The position numbers were made by a program, and so were the translations under genes. A model generated the notes under the pieces. That model was given only the letters and a program-made list of their open reading frames with translations, made no database searches and was not told where the DNA came from. Positions 53,301 to 62,608 of a stretch of 64,000 nt of DNA are shown here, one piece after another. Positions within the stretch are counted from its first letter, which is position 1. Each line of letters starts with the position of its first letter. The stretch is from Ichthyophis bannanicus (Eukaryota; Chordata; Amphibia; Gymnophiona; Ichthyophiidae), in contig CM066031.1 of the NCBI GenBank assembly GCA_033557465.1, positions 1,441,750,163 through 1,441,814,162 on the forward strand, in the 5' to 3' direction.

Positions 53301-53961
53301 AACAGAGGTTCCAATAAAGACAAAAGTAACCCAAATGCCTTTAAGTACAGAGCATAAAAAAGGTCAACCCCTCCAGGGACAACCTACAGTCAAACCCTGG
53401 GTAAATCTTTACCAGGGATGGAAAAGGTCAACCCCTCCAGAGGCAACCCATAGCCAAACCAGAAACGGCCGTGTTTTGGCTATGCCTTCTTCAGGGGTTC
53501 TTTGGTGTTCTAAAACCATAAATATGAACATGAAATAAAGAAAGAAAGAAATACAACCATCCACATTAATCCAACTCATACATAAAAAATAACCTTAAAA
53601 TCATTAAAAATCATATAAACAATGTTAAAACATGCTAATTCATGAATAAATGTGAAACAATAAAAATAAATTAAATATAAATATCAAACCAATAAATATG
53701 AAATAAATGACTAAAATGTACAAATATAATGGAATCCAAAAGTCAAAGTAAAAAGTCAAAATTGAAATTAAAAATTAAAATAAGGGATGTGACATGTCCA
53801 AGAGAATAAAAGAATAAGAAATTATCACAAACAGTTATCGGTAATCCCACTGACAAAACTCTTTTATTGTGCATTAAAATTAAGGGAAGAAAAAACATTT
53901 AAATTCAGTACCTGATCGCAAGGAGATCTGGCAAGATGTGGGCGGGGGGGGGGGGGGGGGT
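53301..53961. other. AT-rich stretch with short repeats and a hammerhead-like relic
   Basis: Two copies of an AAAAGGTCAACCCCTCCAG word at 53356 and 53422 (spacing about 65 bp) flank a hairpin-like CCCTGGGTAAATCTTTACCA region. The relic at 53460-53500 is listed separately. AT-rich simple sequence fills 53540-53800, and a G run of about 18 lies at 53943-53961, where DIRS A5 begins. Confidence 0.4.
53460..53500 (-). ncRNA. Hammerhead-ribozyme-like motif, second decayed copy
   Basis: On the minus strand: AACCC, CTGAAGA (CTGATGA changed; plus strand 53488-53494), stem II GGC-ATA-GCC, then AAAA in place of GAAA, and stem III ACACGGCCGT. It shares the layout and the CC-AAAA change with 9118-9166. 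Two core changes make it inactive. Confidence 0.35.
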
Positions 53962-53984
53962 TAGGAGTTGTTTTTACGTTCCAA

Positions 53985-55005
53985 AGAGATGCTAAAGGAC
54001 CGCCTGGCCAAATGCTGCATCCCAGCAGGAGTCCTTGTCCAAGCAGCAATGGACTGCAAAGGTATGGATAGAGGACCTTGTAGCAGCTTGGCAAATCTCG
54101 TCAATGGCTACTGACTGGAGGTTAGCAACAGAGGTTGCATTGCTTGGACATTAGGTGCAGTTAAGTGTCCCGTGAGGGAAAGACCTGCTTGGTCATATGT
54201 GAAAGAAATACAGTCTGCTATCCATTTGGATAGTGTAAGTTTGGTCACCGGAAAGTCCAAGCTAGAAGGATCAAAGGAGACAGAGAACTGGGAGGACTTC
54301 CTAATGTCTTCAGTCCTTTGGAGATAGAAGGCCAGAGCCCTCTTACAGCCCAGTTTATGTAGGGCGGCTTCTGCACGAGAAGCGCGAGATCTTGGGAAAA
54401 AGACTGGCAGGATTACTGACAGATTGAGGTGCAAAGGTGATACTACTTTTGGAAGAAAGTGGGGGTGTGTCTGAAGGACGACCTTGTCATGATGAAAACG
54501 CGTATATGAGCATGAGTCGTTAAGGCCTGAAGCTCACTGATCCGCCTGGCCGATGTCAGGGCGATGAGGAATAAAACCTTCATGATAAGTATTGGAGCTG
54601 TGTGGTTGCTAAGGACTCAAATTGCAGTTTGAGAAGCTGAGTTAGTACCACATTGAGATCCCATGCCAGTGGTGGTGGTCAAATGGGTGGTTTGAGGAGG
54701 AGAAAACCCCTCATAAAATGTGCTACCAGAGGAGCTGTGGAGATGGGTCTGCCTTCCACAGGCTTATGGAAAGCACGGAGTTCGTCTTAAGACCCAGAGA
54801 AGATAAAAGCAAAAGATACTGAAGGAGCATAGGTACTGATGTTTCAAATGGATCGTGACCATTTTGAGAGCACCATGAAGCATATCTACACCATTTGAAA
54901 GAATAGGTCTTTCTGGTAGAGAGATTTCTGGAGGATAGGAGAATGTGCTTCACAGTAGTAGACAATGGCAAGCCCTGGAAGATTACGTTCTCAGCACCCA
55001 TGCAG
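53985..55005 (-). pseudogene. DIRS tyrosine recombinase (copy A5)
   Basis: Core-binding: RKTYSFKWCRYASWCSQNGH and LLQYLLLLSSLGLKTNS. Catalytic: RALAFYLQRTEDIRKSSQFS and TLSKWIADCISFTYDQAGLS, then GHLTAPNVQAMQPLL, where the usual H-x-x-R is replaced by P-N-V-Q. That is a loss of both catalytic residues at this site. The frame is shifted in several places. Confidence 0.65.
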
Positions 55006-55184
55006 TCAGTCGAGAGAACTGCAGATTAGAATGGAGAAGTGCTTCATTGTCCTGAGATAGGAGATCCAGCCTGGAACACAGTGGTATTGGTGATGTTTTT
55101 GTCAGATGAAGTAGAAGGGGAAACCAGGGTTAACGGGGCCAGCGTGGGGCTATGAGAATCATAGAGCCCTTGTCTGCTTCTCGT

Positions 55185-56321
55185 TTAAGGAGTGTCTTCA
55201 AGATGAGGGGAATGGGAGGAAACACATAGAGGGAGTCCCTGACCCCAGTGGATCATGAAGGCATCTGACGCCAGGCTGAGTTTGGACGGAACTCTGGAGC
55301 AGAACTGAGGAAGTTGAGTGTTCAGCGGCGTGGCAAAGAGGTCTATTACTGGTGTTCCCCACATGTGGAACAGTTTTGCTGTTCCTGTTAGGTCTAAAGA
55401 CCATTCGTGGGATTGCAGGATCCGACTCAGCTTGTCTGCTAGGAGATTGGATTCTCCTGGAATGTAAACTGCATGGAGTTGCATGTGGTGGAGGATGGCG
55501 AACTCACAGAGTTTGCAGGCTTCTTGACATAAGGGGAGGGAGCCTGTCCCCCCCCTCCTGTTTGTTTATATAAAACATGGCCACCTGATTGTCCTGATTA
55601 GGATCTGACTGTTTGTTTGAGAGGTGGTGCTGGAAGACCTTGAGGACATTTCTGACTGTCCGAAGCTCAAGGAGGTTTATTTGCTGCATGGATTCCTGGG
55701 TTGTCTACAGGCCCTATGTAGAGACTGAATCCAGATGTGCTCCTCAACCCTGTTTGGAAGCATCTGTTGTCAGTGTATACTGAGGTAGGGGTGTCAGAAA
55801 AGGTGTCCCTATGAGAAGATTTGCTGGGGTGCACCACCACAAGAGAGATTCGGTCATGGGTGGTGTTATCTGGATGATATTATCTGGATGACATCCTGCA
55901 GGCTCCATGTGGACTGAGTCAAGAGACTCCATTGCGACTGATGCATGTGAAGTCTTGTATAAGAGATTACATGTACTGTGGAGGCCATGTGTCCCAGGCG
56001 CGATAGAAAGCATCGAGCCATAGCTGTCTGTTGTTGGCGCATATTGGTGGCTAGTTGCACTAACCTGTTCATGCGATCCAGAGGAAGAAAGGCTCCTATG
56101 AATTCCAACCTTTGTGTTGGAGTGAGTTGGGACTTTGTGAAGTTTATCACAAAGCCCAGGTACACAAATTTAGAGACATTCTGCCTGTGAGCCAGAACAG
56201 CATGGAAAGCTGGACGCTTTTCCTCTGGAAGAAAATGGAGAAATCCCTCCCAGTCTTTATTAAGCTCCTTTAAGAACATTCCCATGTAAAGGATGTACAA
56301 ATTTATCTTACTGGCTAGCAT
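55185..56321 (-). pseudogene. DIRS gag end fused to RT - RNase H - MT-like (copy A5)
   Basis: The stretch 56321-55866 starts with gag end KINLYILYMGMFLKELNKDW and then switches directly to RT-type VYLGFVINFTKSQLTPTQRL, so the RT catalytic core is deleted. RNase H remains: TLTTDASKQG, QINLLELRTV and QVAMFYINKQEGGDRLPP. MT-like: LFHMWGTPVIDLFATPLNTQ. The pieces lie in different frames. Confidence 0.65.
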
Positions 56322-56329
56322 CGATGCTT

Positions 56330-56720
56330 GGAAGGAGCAAAGAGCAAAGGAATCCAGATTCCTCTATTCCCTGCCTGGAGGAATGGATGTATGATTTTTC
56401 CCACTTTTTATATGGCGTATCGCCGATTCCACTACCATAGAATGGTGTGGAAATTGTGGTTAATGGAAGCTGGGGCATTCAGGCACTCTATACATGGTGT
56501 TTAACCGGCGACTTATGGGAGAAACTGTAAGGGGAATTTCCCCACATACTGAGCATCAGATTATGTAGGATCCAATGTACTGGGAGGATCACGGCCTCTT
56601 TTGAGGCTGTGGGGTACTGGAGGATCTCCAGTTCCTCCGCTCTTGGTTCTGGTTCTGACACTGCCGGGATAGAAAGGCCAGCTGCTATGTCTTGGATAAA
56701 CTTCTGAAAAGACATGTCTT
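56330..56720 (-). pseudogene. DIRS gag-like fragment (copy A5)
   Basis: Encodes MSFQKFIQDIAAGLSIPAVS and EPRAEELEILQYPTASKEAV, aligned in pattern with FLEFIRDMAWALS ... EELDILQYEAPPKE of copy A4. The N-terminal Cys-rich part is not visible. Confidence 0.6.
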
Positions 56721-56999
56721 CAGGCCCAAGGGAAAAAATAAAGTTGTTGGATTTTTTTTTTAAAGAAAAGAAATAAAAAGTAAAAGGATGAAGGGAGTAG
56801 TATCGAACGATACTGGTGCGGTTAGGCAGAGCGGTAAAGAAAACGTTTTAGAAGTTCTTTTCTGCATTGATAGGGCATCAGTGCAGGTGCAGTGGATTGC
56901 TCCCAAAGCCTTTCCTATTGATAGCTGGGGAGTTTCCCACGCAAGCTCCATTGGTAGCCGATGTCACCCATATTCCTGCTTGCTTTCAATTGCTACGAG

Positions 57000-57254
57000 G
57001 GGACATGGGATGAGGGTGAAGGGGGATAGATTCAGGAGTGATATGCAGAAATATTTCTTTACGGAGAGTGGTGGATCCATGGAATAGTCTCCCAATGGAG
57101 ATGGTAGAGTTGAAGACAGTATCTGAATTTAAAAAAGCATGGGACAAACACAGAGGATCTCTAAAGGAAAAAAGGGGACTGTTGTAGTTGTTGATATGGA
57201 AGGACAGACTAGATAGGCCATGTGGTCTTTTTCTGTCATCATATTTCTATGTTT
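57000..57254 (+). mobile_element. CR1-type LINE 3' end
   Basis: Encodes a tail-like MQKYFFTESGGSMEQ, then GACAGACTAGATAGGCCATG and TGGTCTTTTTCTGTCATC, ending in TTTCTATGTTTCTA. The TTCTATG end word matches the CR1 terminal octamer ATTCTRTG. Only the last ~250 bp are present. Confidence 0.65.
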
Positions 57255-57445
57255 CTACGCAGCATGGGTATACCAGAACATCTGATAGTTCTCTTGCACA
57301 ACCTTTACATTGATCAAGAATCAACAGTTTGAACGGAACAAGGAGAAACAGATTGGTTTAAAATCAGCAAAGGTGTACGACAAGACTGCATAATTTATAT
57401 GCAGAACAAATCATCAGAGAAGCAGGACTGTATGAAGACAAACAA
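57255..57445 (+). pseudogene. RTE block 3 (RT middle)
   Basis: Resumes with SMGIPEHLIVLLHNLYIDQE, GETDWFKISKGVRQDC and a degenerate AEQIIREAGLYED, matching RTE RT between motifs A and C. It is followed by the L2 insertion, after which the YADD motif appears at 58167. Confidence 0.8.
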
Positions 57446-58018
57446 TTAATCACCCGCTTGGACTACTGCAACTCTATCTTTGCGGGCCTCCCCTGTCACC
57501 AGCTACGCCGCCTCCAGTTAGTTCAGAACACCGCTGCACGCCTAATCACTTTCTCCCCTGTCTCTGCTCACATCACTCCTTCTCTTCTTTCTCTTCATTG
57601 GCTTCCAATCAAAGTTCGGTTCATCTATAAACTCCTCACCATCACTCATAAGGTTCTCTTCACCAGCACCCCACAATACCTGGCCGACACCATTCACCTC
57701 CAACCCATCCCTCATCTCCTCCGTTCTGCGCATGGTAACCATCTTTTCCTTCCCTCTCCCTCCCAGGCCCATCTTGAAAATACCCGTCACTCCGCCTTTT
57801 TCTTTCTCGGTCCTGCTTTATTGAACTCGCTCCCCCATTCTCTCCGCACTGAACTTTCCTTTCCTCGCTTTAAAGCCCTCCTTAAAACGCACCTTTTCTG
57901 CCAGGTCTTTGACCTCCATCCTCCCACTGATGGCTCTGGTCTCCCTTCATCTGACCCCCCCCCCCATCGGTCACTTAGTCGCCCCCATTCTTGGAACACT
58001 CTCTCCCCTAGTTATTAA
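57446..58018 (+). CDS. L2 RT C-terminal part (partial)
   Basis: An open frame to a stop near 58016: DYCNSIFAGLPCHQLRRLQL, VQNTAARLITFSPVSAHITP, LLSLHWLPIKVRFIYKLL, FFLGPALLNSLPHSLRTELS and FKALLKTHLFCQVFDL. These are conserved thumb and tail motifs of L2 RT. Only the 3' part was copied (5' truncation is normal for LINEs), so no active enzyme is encoded. Sequence is well preserved, suggesting a fairly young insertion. Confidence 0.8.
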   Translation, partial: LITRLDYCNSIFAGLPCHQLRRLQLVQNTAARLITFSPVSAHITPSLLSLHWLPIKVRFIYKLLTITHKVLFTSTPQYLADTIHLQPIPHLLRSAHGNHLFLPSPSQAHLENTRHSAFFFLGPALLNSLPHSLRTELSFPRFKALLKTHLFCQVFDLHPPTDGSGLPSSDPPPHRSLSRPHSWNTLSPSY

Positions 58019-58165
58019 CTAGTCCCTCTTTCTCTCTCTTCTTTCCTGTCCTCCATTGGCGTTCTTTTCCTCTCTGTGTCCTTGTAGCCATTTTATTGTA
58101 TTATTGTACACCGCCCTGATGGCTTGCCCTGGGCGGTATATCAAACTCTGCAAATAAAGAATAAA
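57446..58165 (+). mobile_element. L2-clade LINE 3' end inserted in RTE
   Basis: L2 RT tail plus 3' UTR ending GGGCGGTATATCAAACTCTG and AAATAAAGAATAAAA. It splits the RTE frame between 57445 and 58167. Confidence 0.8.
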
Positions 58166-58166
58166 A

Positions 58167-58365
58167 GGTGTGAAGATTGGTGGAAGAGTCATCAAGAACT
58201 TTAGCTATGCTGATGATACTACAATATTGGCTTTAAGTGAAGAATTCTCAAGATCAAGGAACATAGTCTTAAAATGGGCCTGCACCTTAAAGTAAAGACA
58301 ACAAATATCCTGACAACTGGCAAAATCAATAAGTTCATCGTTGATGGAGAAGAAATTGAAATAGT
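58167..58365 (+). pseudogene. RTE block 4 (RT catalytic motif)
   Basis: Encodes GVKIGGRVIKNFSYADDTTI, with intact YADD, then LGLHLKVKTTNILTTG and KFIVDGEEIEIV. It is interrupted after EIEIV by an L2-type tail on the other strand. A frameshift lies near 58270. Confidence 0.8.
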
Positions 58366-58490
58366 TTTATTTAACAGGTTTTTTTATACCACTTTATCAT
58401 TTAGTCAAAGCAGTTTACATTGTAACTTAAACTTCATAATGTACATTAAACAGGGATATTGATAACTTGGATTTTTTTGAGGCAATGGAG
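58366..58490 (-). mobile_element. L2-type LINE 3' tail inserted in RTE
   Basis: On minus: GTTACAATGTAAACTGCTTT, AGTGGTATAAAAAAACC and TTAAATAAAAC, an L2 end signature. RTE coding resumes with the codons for TTLIYLGS near 58497. Confidence 0.65.
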
Positions 58491-59092
58491 GGTTAAGTGA
58501 CAACTTTAATCTACTTGGATCAACTATCAAGAAACAACAACCAGTCAAGATATCCTACGATGCACTGTTCTTGGCAGAATGGCTATGAAGGACCTAGACT
58601 TGATTCTCAAGAACAGAGATATCTCTCTCCATGCAAAGATTCGACTTGTTCAAGCCCTGGTATTTTCCATAAGGTCATATGGATGTGAATGTTGGACAGT
58701 GAAAAAGATAGGAAGAAAATCAATGCCTTTGAACTATGGTGCTGGCGACGAATATTGTATATACCATGGAATGCTTGAAGAACAAACCAGTCAGTACCAG
58801 AGGAGATCAAACCTAAGCTTTTTTTAGAAGCTCAGATGACAAGACTTTGACTTTCATACTTTGGACACATCATGCAAAGAGAGAGATCGTTAGAGAAAGA
58901 CCTCATGCCTGGCAAGGTAGAAGCTCAATGCAAAATAAGAAGGCCAGCAATGAGATGGATCGATACAATAACAGCAGCTATGGATGACACTCTATCAATA
59001 ATAAGCTGCCCAACCGAAGACGGAACACAGATTAGGACAACTATCCAGAGGGTCGCCATGAGTCGACACTAACTCTACGGCACTCAACAATA
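58491..59092 (+). pseudogene. RTE block 5 (RT tail and 3' end)
   Basis: Encodes AMKDLDLILKNRDISLHAKI, RLVQALVFSIRSYGCECWTV, a decayed ELWCWRRI region and RSLEKDLMPGKVEAQCKIR, then RPAMRWIDTITAAMDDTLSI. The 3' end is CGCCATGAGTCGACACTAAC then GGCACTCAACAATA. The YGCECWTVKK block is typical of the RTE clade. Confidence 0.85.
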
Positions 59093-59367
59093 GCATCATA
59101 GAGAAGATGTTACAAAAGGATCAGTTATAGTCCCTTTCCCAAGCACTTGGCTACTAATACAAAACAGACAAATATTTGTTTTAAATGAATTCTAAACTTT
59201 TATTTGCCCTAGTTTTGGTTAGGTTTTTTAGACTGCTAATACAAAACAGACAAGTACTTCATCTTATTCTTCATCTGCCCCAGGTACATCCCTTAATTTA
59301 TAGTCGGCTTTCTCAATTAAGAGTAAAATTCATCATCATGGGAATAGCAGTTTAGTGGGAAGAAAAG
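59093..59367. other. Unassigned flank of DIRS B2
   Basis: A short direct repeat TACAAAACAGACAA occurs twice (about 59158 and 59240). No gene motif. DIRS B2 begins after an AA at 59368-59369. Confidence 0.35.
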
Positions 59368-59784
59368 AAGTAATTAGGTCTTACCTGCTAATTATTGTTC
59401 CTGAAGGAACAACAGTCCAGTCCCTTTACTTCTGGGTTACGCAACCCTTCCAGCAGCTTGGAGGCTGAGCCCAACCTTTTTGGAGGTGGGGCAGTATAAA
59501 TACCACTGGAACCACCCCCTAACTCCAGTATTCGAATGACAAAGCAAACTATACAAATTTCTATGAATAACAACCAATCAAGAACCTAACTTTGTTTTTT
59601 GTTTTTTTTTGTATAGAGATGTGAAATAGGAACAAGAAGGAGAAGGAGCAACGGAGGGAGGAGGGATGCCTGATACTGCCGGAGGCGTCTTTCTTCTGCC
59701 CTCCCTCCCCCAGATCTGGTTCCCTGCTCGGTTCTCCGTCGTCTGGAAGGCCTTCAGGTCCAGTCGAGTCGGGTGGGATCAGGG

Positions 59785-59880
59785 ACTGGACTGTCGTTCC
59801 TTCAGGAACAATAATTAGCAGGTAAGACCTAATTACTTCTTCCTTATCGTCACTCCAGTCCAGTCCCTTTACTTCTGGGA
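59785..59880. repeat. DIRS B2 internal complementary region
   Basis: The first half is the inverse of 59370-59440 (TTCCTTCAGGAACAATAATT, AGCAGGTAAGACCTAATTAC). Then come a TT and CTTCCTTATCGTCACTCC, matching in layout the gag-side end of B1. The corresponding outer end of B2 is lost. Confidence 0.8.
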
Positions 59881-59894
59881 TGTATCAGAGCAGT

Positions 59895-60970
59895 TCAACT
59901 CTGGGAGGGATCCGGCAAGCCGGACCGAAGAACCGCCAGACCAAACCGAGCGTCCGCCGCACTCTGTACGTCCAGCGTGTAGTGTTTTGTGAAGGTATGT
60001 AGCGAGGACCAAGTCGCCGCTCTACAAATATCTAGCGGAGGAACTAGACTGAACTCTGTCCACGAGGTGGCCTGGGCCCGAGTGGAGTGCGCCCGTAGTC
60101 CCACTGGGACCTGCTTCCCTTTTAGGGTGTAGGCCGAGGCAATTGCCTCTCTGATCCACCTGGAGATGGAGGCCTTGGCCGCCGCCTTTCCTTTATGCGG
60201 TCCTCCGAACTGGACGAACAGCCGTTCTGATTTCCGGAAAGCAGCTGTGCGGGAGAGGTATCGCTTCAAGATCCTCTGGACGTCTAGCCGTCGTAGCTTA
60301 CTATCCCTACCTTCCAGGTCTTCAGCCGGGAAGGCTGGAAGGGTAACTGGTTCAGATGAAAGGGGGAGATGACCTTGGGTAGGAAGGAAGGTACCGTTCG
60401 TAGGACCACTTTGTCCCTGAGAAAGGATAGGAAAGGAGGTTGGGAGGACAGCGCTTGCAGTTCGGAGACTCGCCTGGCCGAGCAGATATCGACCAGAAAC
60501 ACTGTCTTGAGAGTTAAGTCCTTCAGGGAAGCTTTCTTTGCCGGTTCAAAGGGTTCCCCGGCTATTGCATTCAGTACCAGATTGAGATCCCAGGGGGGAA
60601 TCACCGACCTCCGTTGTGGGCGCAGACGTCTGACTGCCCTTAGGAACCTGGCGACGTCCGCGTGGGCCCCTAAGGACTTGCCGCGGACCTTACCCCTATA
60701 GCAAGCGATGGCGGCTAGCTGGACTCGTAAGGAGCTGTGCGCCAGGCCCTTGTCAAAACCGGCTTGTAGGAATTCCAGAATCTCAGGGACTGAGGCAGAG
60801 GGGTTTCCTTCGGTGATCCATGCACCACGCTTCGAAGATGCGCCAGACCCTTACATAGGAGAGACAGGTCGAGCGTTTCTTCGCCTTCAACAGCGTTGAG
60901 ATTACCGCTCCCGAATAGCCTTGCTTCAAGAGGCGCGCCCTTTCAATAGCCAGGCCGTAAGCGAGAATCG
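59895..60970 (-). pseudogene. DIRS tyrosine recombinase (copy B2, frameshifted)
   Basis: Core-binding: AYGLAIERARLLKQGYSGAV, RSTCLSYVRVWRIFEAWC. Catalytic: first Arg in ICSARRVSELQALSS, H-x-x-R in RAHSTRAQATSW, CRAATWSSLHTF, and the nucleophile in FTKHYTLDVQS. All four catalytic residues survive, but a frameshift near 60300 and another near 60780 split the protein. The wording is closer to B1 than to any A copy. Confidence 0.85.
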
Positions 60971-61760
60971 ATCCGCGTGAGGCATCAGTACCGGACCTTG
61001 CCTGAGAAGGTCCCTTTGGCAAGGGAGCCGCCAAGGGCGGTCGGCTAGCAACCTCACCAGATCCGCATACCAAGGACAACGCGGCCAATCCGGTGCAATG
61101 AGGATCACAGGTCCGTGGTGCGACTCTACTCGCTAGAGGACCTTCCCGATGAGGGCCCAAGGGGGGAACACGTAGAGAAGAACCTCCGCCGGCCACCTTT
61201 GAGACAGAGCATCCAGACCTTCGGACATTCGCTCCTTCCGCTGACTGAAGAACCGGTTCACCTTGGCTGAGGAGAAACTTGCCATGAGGTCCATGACTGG
61301 AAGTCCCCAGCGGGCCACTATCTGGTCGAAGATCTCCTTCTTTAGTTCCCACTCTCCGTGGTCTATCCTGTGCCTGCTGAGGTAATCTGCCGTGAGATTG
61401 TCCGTGCCTGCCACGTGTTGAGCCGAGAGAGCTTCCAGGCGGGGTTCCACCCATTGAAAGAGGACATCCGCCTCCTTTTCCAAGGCGGGACTGCTGGTGC
61501 CGCCCTGGTGGTTGATGTAAGCTACCGTGGTGACGTTGTCGGAAAGCACACAAATTGCTCTTCCCAGCACTAGGGGCTCGAGTGCTCTGAGCGCTAGGGT
61601 AACGGCCCGCAATTCCAATCTGTTGATGGGCCATTGGGATTCCAACTGAGACCAGAGGCCCTGGACAAACTGTTCTTCGCAGTGAGCCCCCCAGCCTGCG
61701 AGGCTGGCATCCGTTGTCAACAGTACCCAGAGATGAGGTTCGAGGGGCATCCCCCATTCC
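60926..61760 (-). pseudogene. DIRS RNase H - methyltransferase-like (copy B2, RT removed)
   Basis: RNase H: LLTTDASLAGWGAHCEEQ, INRLELRAVTLAL and VLSDNVTTVAYINHQGG, giving D-E-D. MT-like: WGLPVMDLMASFSSAKVN and LLYVFPPWALIGKVL, then (in another frame near 61100) MILIAPDWPRCPWY. The RT is absent: upstream of about 61750 the sequence is unrelated leader DNA containing a G run at 61850. Confidence 0.8.
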
Positions 61761-62057
61761 AGATTCCTGTTAGGGGCAGAAGAGGCAGAAGTTCCCCTTG
61801 ACGCTGTAGGCTGTTGCTCACCTCCGCCGCCCGGCCCGAGCAGGAGGGGAAGGGGGGGGGGGGAAAGAGGAGCAGGGAGCAGGCAGGATTTAAAGGCGCA
61901 GAAGCGCAAAAAGCCACTAAACTTCAGAAAGAAAGGAAATGAAAGAAATGCAATAATCAAAATTAAATTAAAATTACTAACTAAGGTATTAAATAAATAA
62001 AGTAGGACTCCAGTAAGCCCTAGGTTTACGGAATCCTCCAGCTGCTTGGAGGCTGAG

Positions 62058-62606
62058 CATACTCAGAGACATGGTGGAAGGAGGATAAACAGTGGGACAC
62101 TGTGATACCTGGATACAAACTATATCGTAATGATAGAACTGATCAAATTGCTGGAGGAGTTGCGCTCTATGTTAGAGAGGGCATTGAGTCAGAAAGGATT
62201 AAAGTTTTGCAGGAAACAAAATTTGCTGTAGAATCTCTATGGATTGAAATTCCATGTAAAAAGGGGAAGGCGATGGCAGTGGGAGTGTACTATCGACCGC
62301 CTGGCCAGAATGAACAAATGGATGATGAAATGCTCAAAGAAATCAAGGAAGCTAACAAAAGTCACAGCAGAGTAGTAATAATGGGTGATTTCAATTACCC
62401 TGGTATCGACTGGGTCAGTGTTACGGCAGGACAAGCTAGGGAGATAAAGTTTCTAGATGAAATAAATGACTGCTTCTTGGAGCAGCTGGTTCATGAACTG
62501 ACCAGAGGGGAAGCCATACTGGACCTAGTCCTTAGTGGAACGCCAGATCTGGTGCAAGAAATAAGGGTGTTGGGACCACTTGGCAATAGTGATCATAGCA
62601 TGATCA
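62058..62606 (+). pseudogene. CR1 ORF2 endonuclease fragment
   Basis: Encodes GYKLYRNDRTDQIAGGVALY, VESLWIEIPCKKGKAMAV, VYYRPPGQNEQMDDEMLKEI, MGDFNYPGIDWVSV, LDLVLSGTPDLV and LGNSDHSMI in one open frame from 62102 to 62606. The GDFN and SDH endonuclease blocks are intact. It is cut by the L2 at 62609. The start coincides with the truncated end of DIRS B2. It is close in sequence to the copy at 15143-15600. Confidence 0.85.
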
Positions 62607-62608
62607 TG

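Larger units (their letters stand above)
53962..56985 (-). mobile_element. DIRS retrotransposon, family A copy A5 (deleted, one end lost)
   Basis: On minus: a terminal repeat remnant 56800-56985 (GATAGCTGGGGAGTTTCCCA, GTAGCCGATGTCACCCATAT), gag, RT-RNase H remnants, MT-like segment and recombinase. The recombinase side lacks the internal complementary region and terminal repeat. A gag-to-RT fusion near 56180 marks an internal deletion that differs from A1 and A4. Confidence 0.75.
59370..62057 (-). mobile_element. DIRS retrotransposon, family B copy B2 (internally deleted)
   Basis: Terminal part 59370-59530 and an internal complementary region 59785-59880 are present, followed by recombinase and RNase H-MT-like. 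gag and RT are absent. The gag-side end is truncated near 62057, where CR1 sequence begins. Family B membership is shown by the ACAGTCCAGTCCC/TTAGCAGGTAAGACC words matching B1 in layout and the recombinase wording. Confidence 0.8.
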
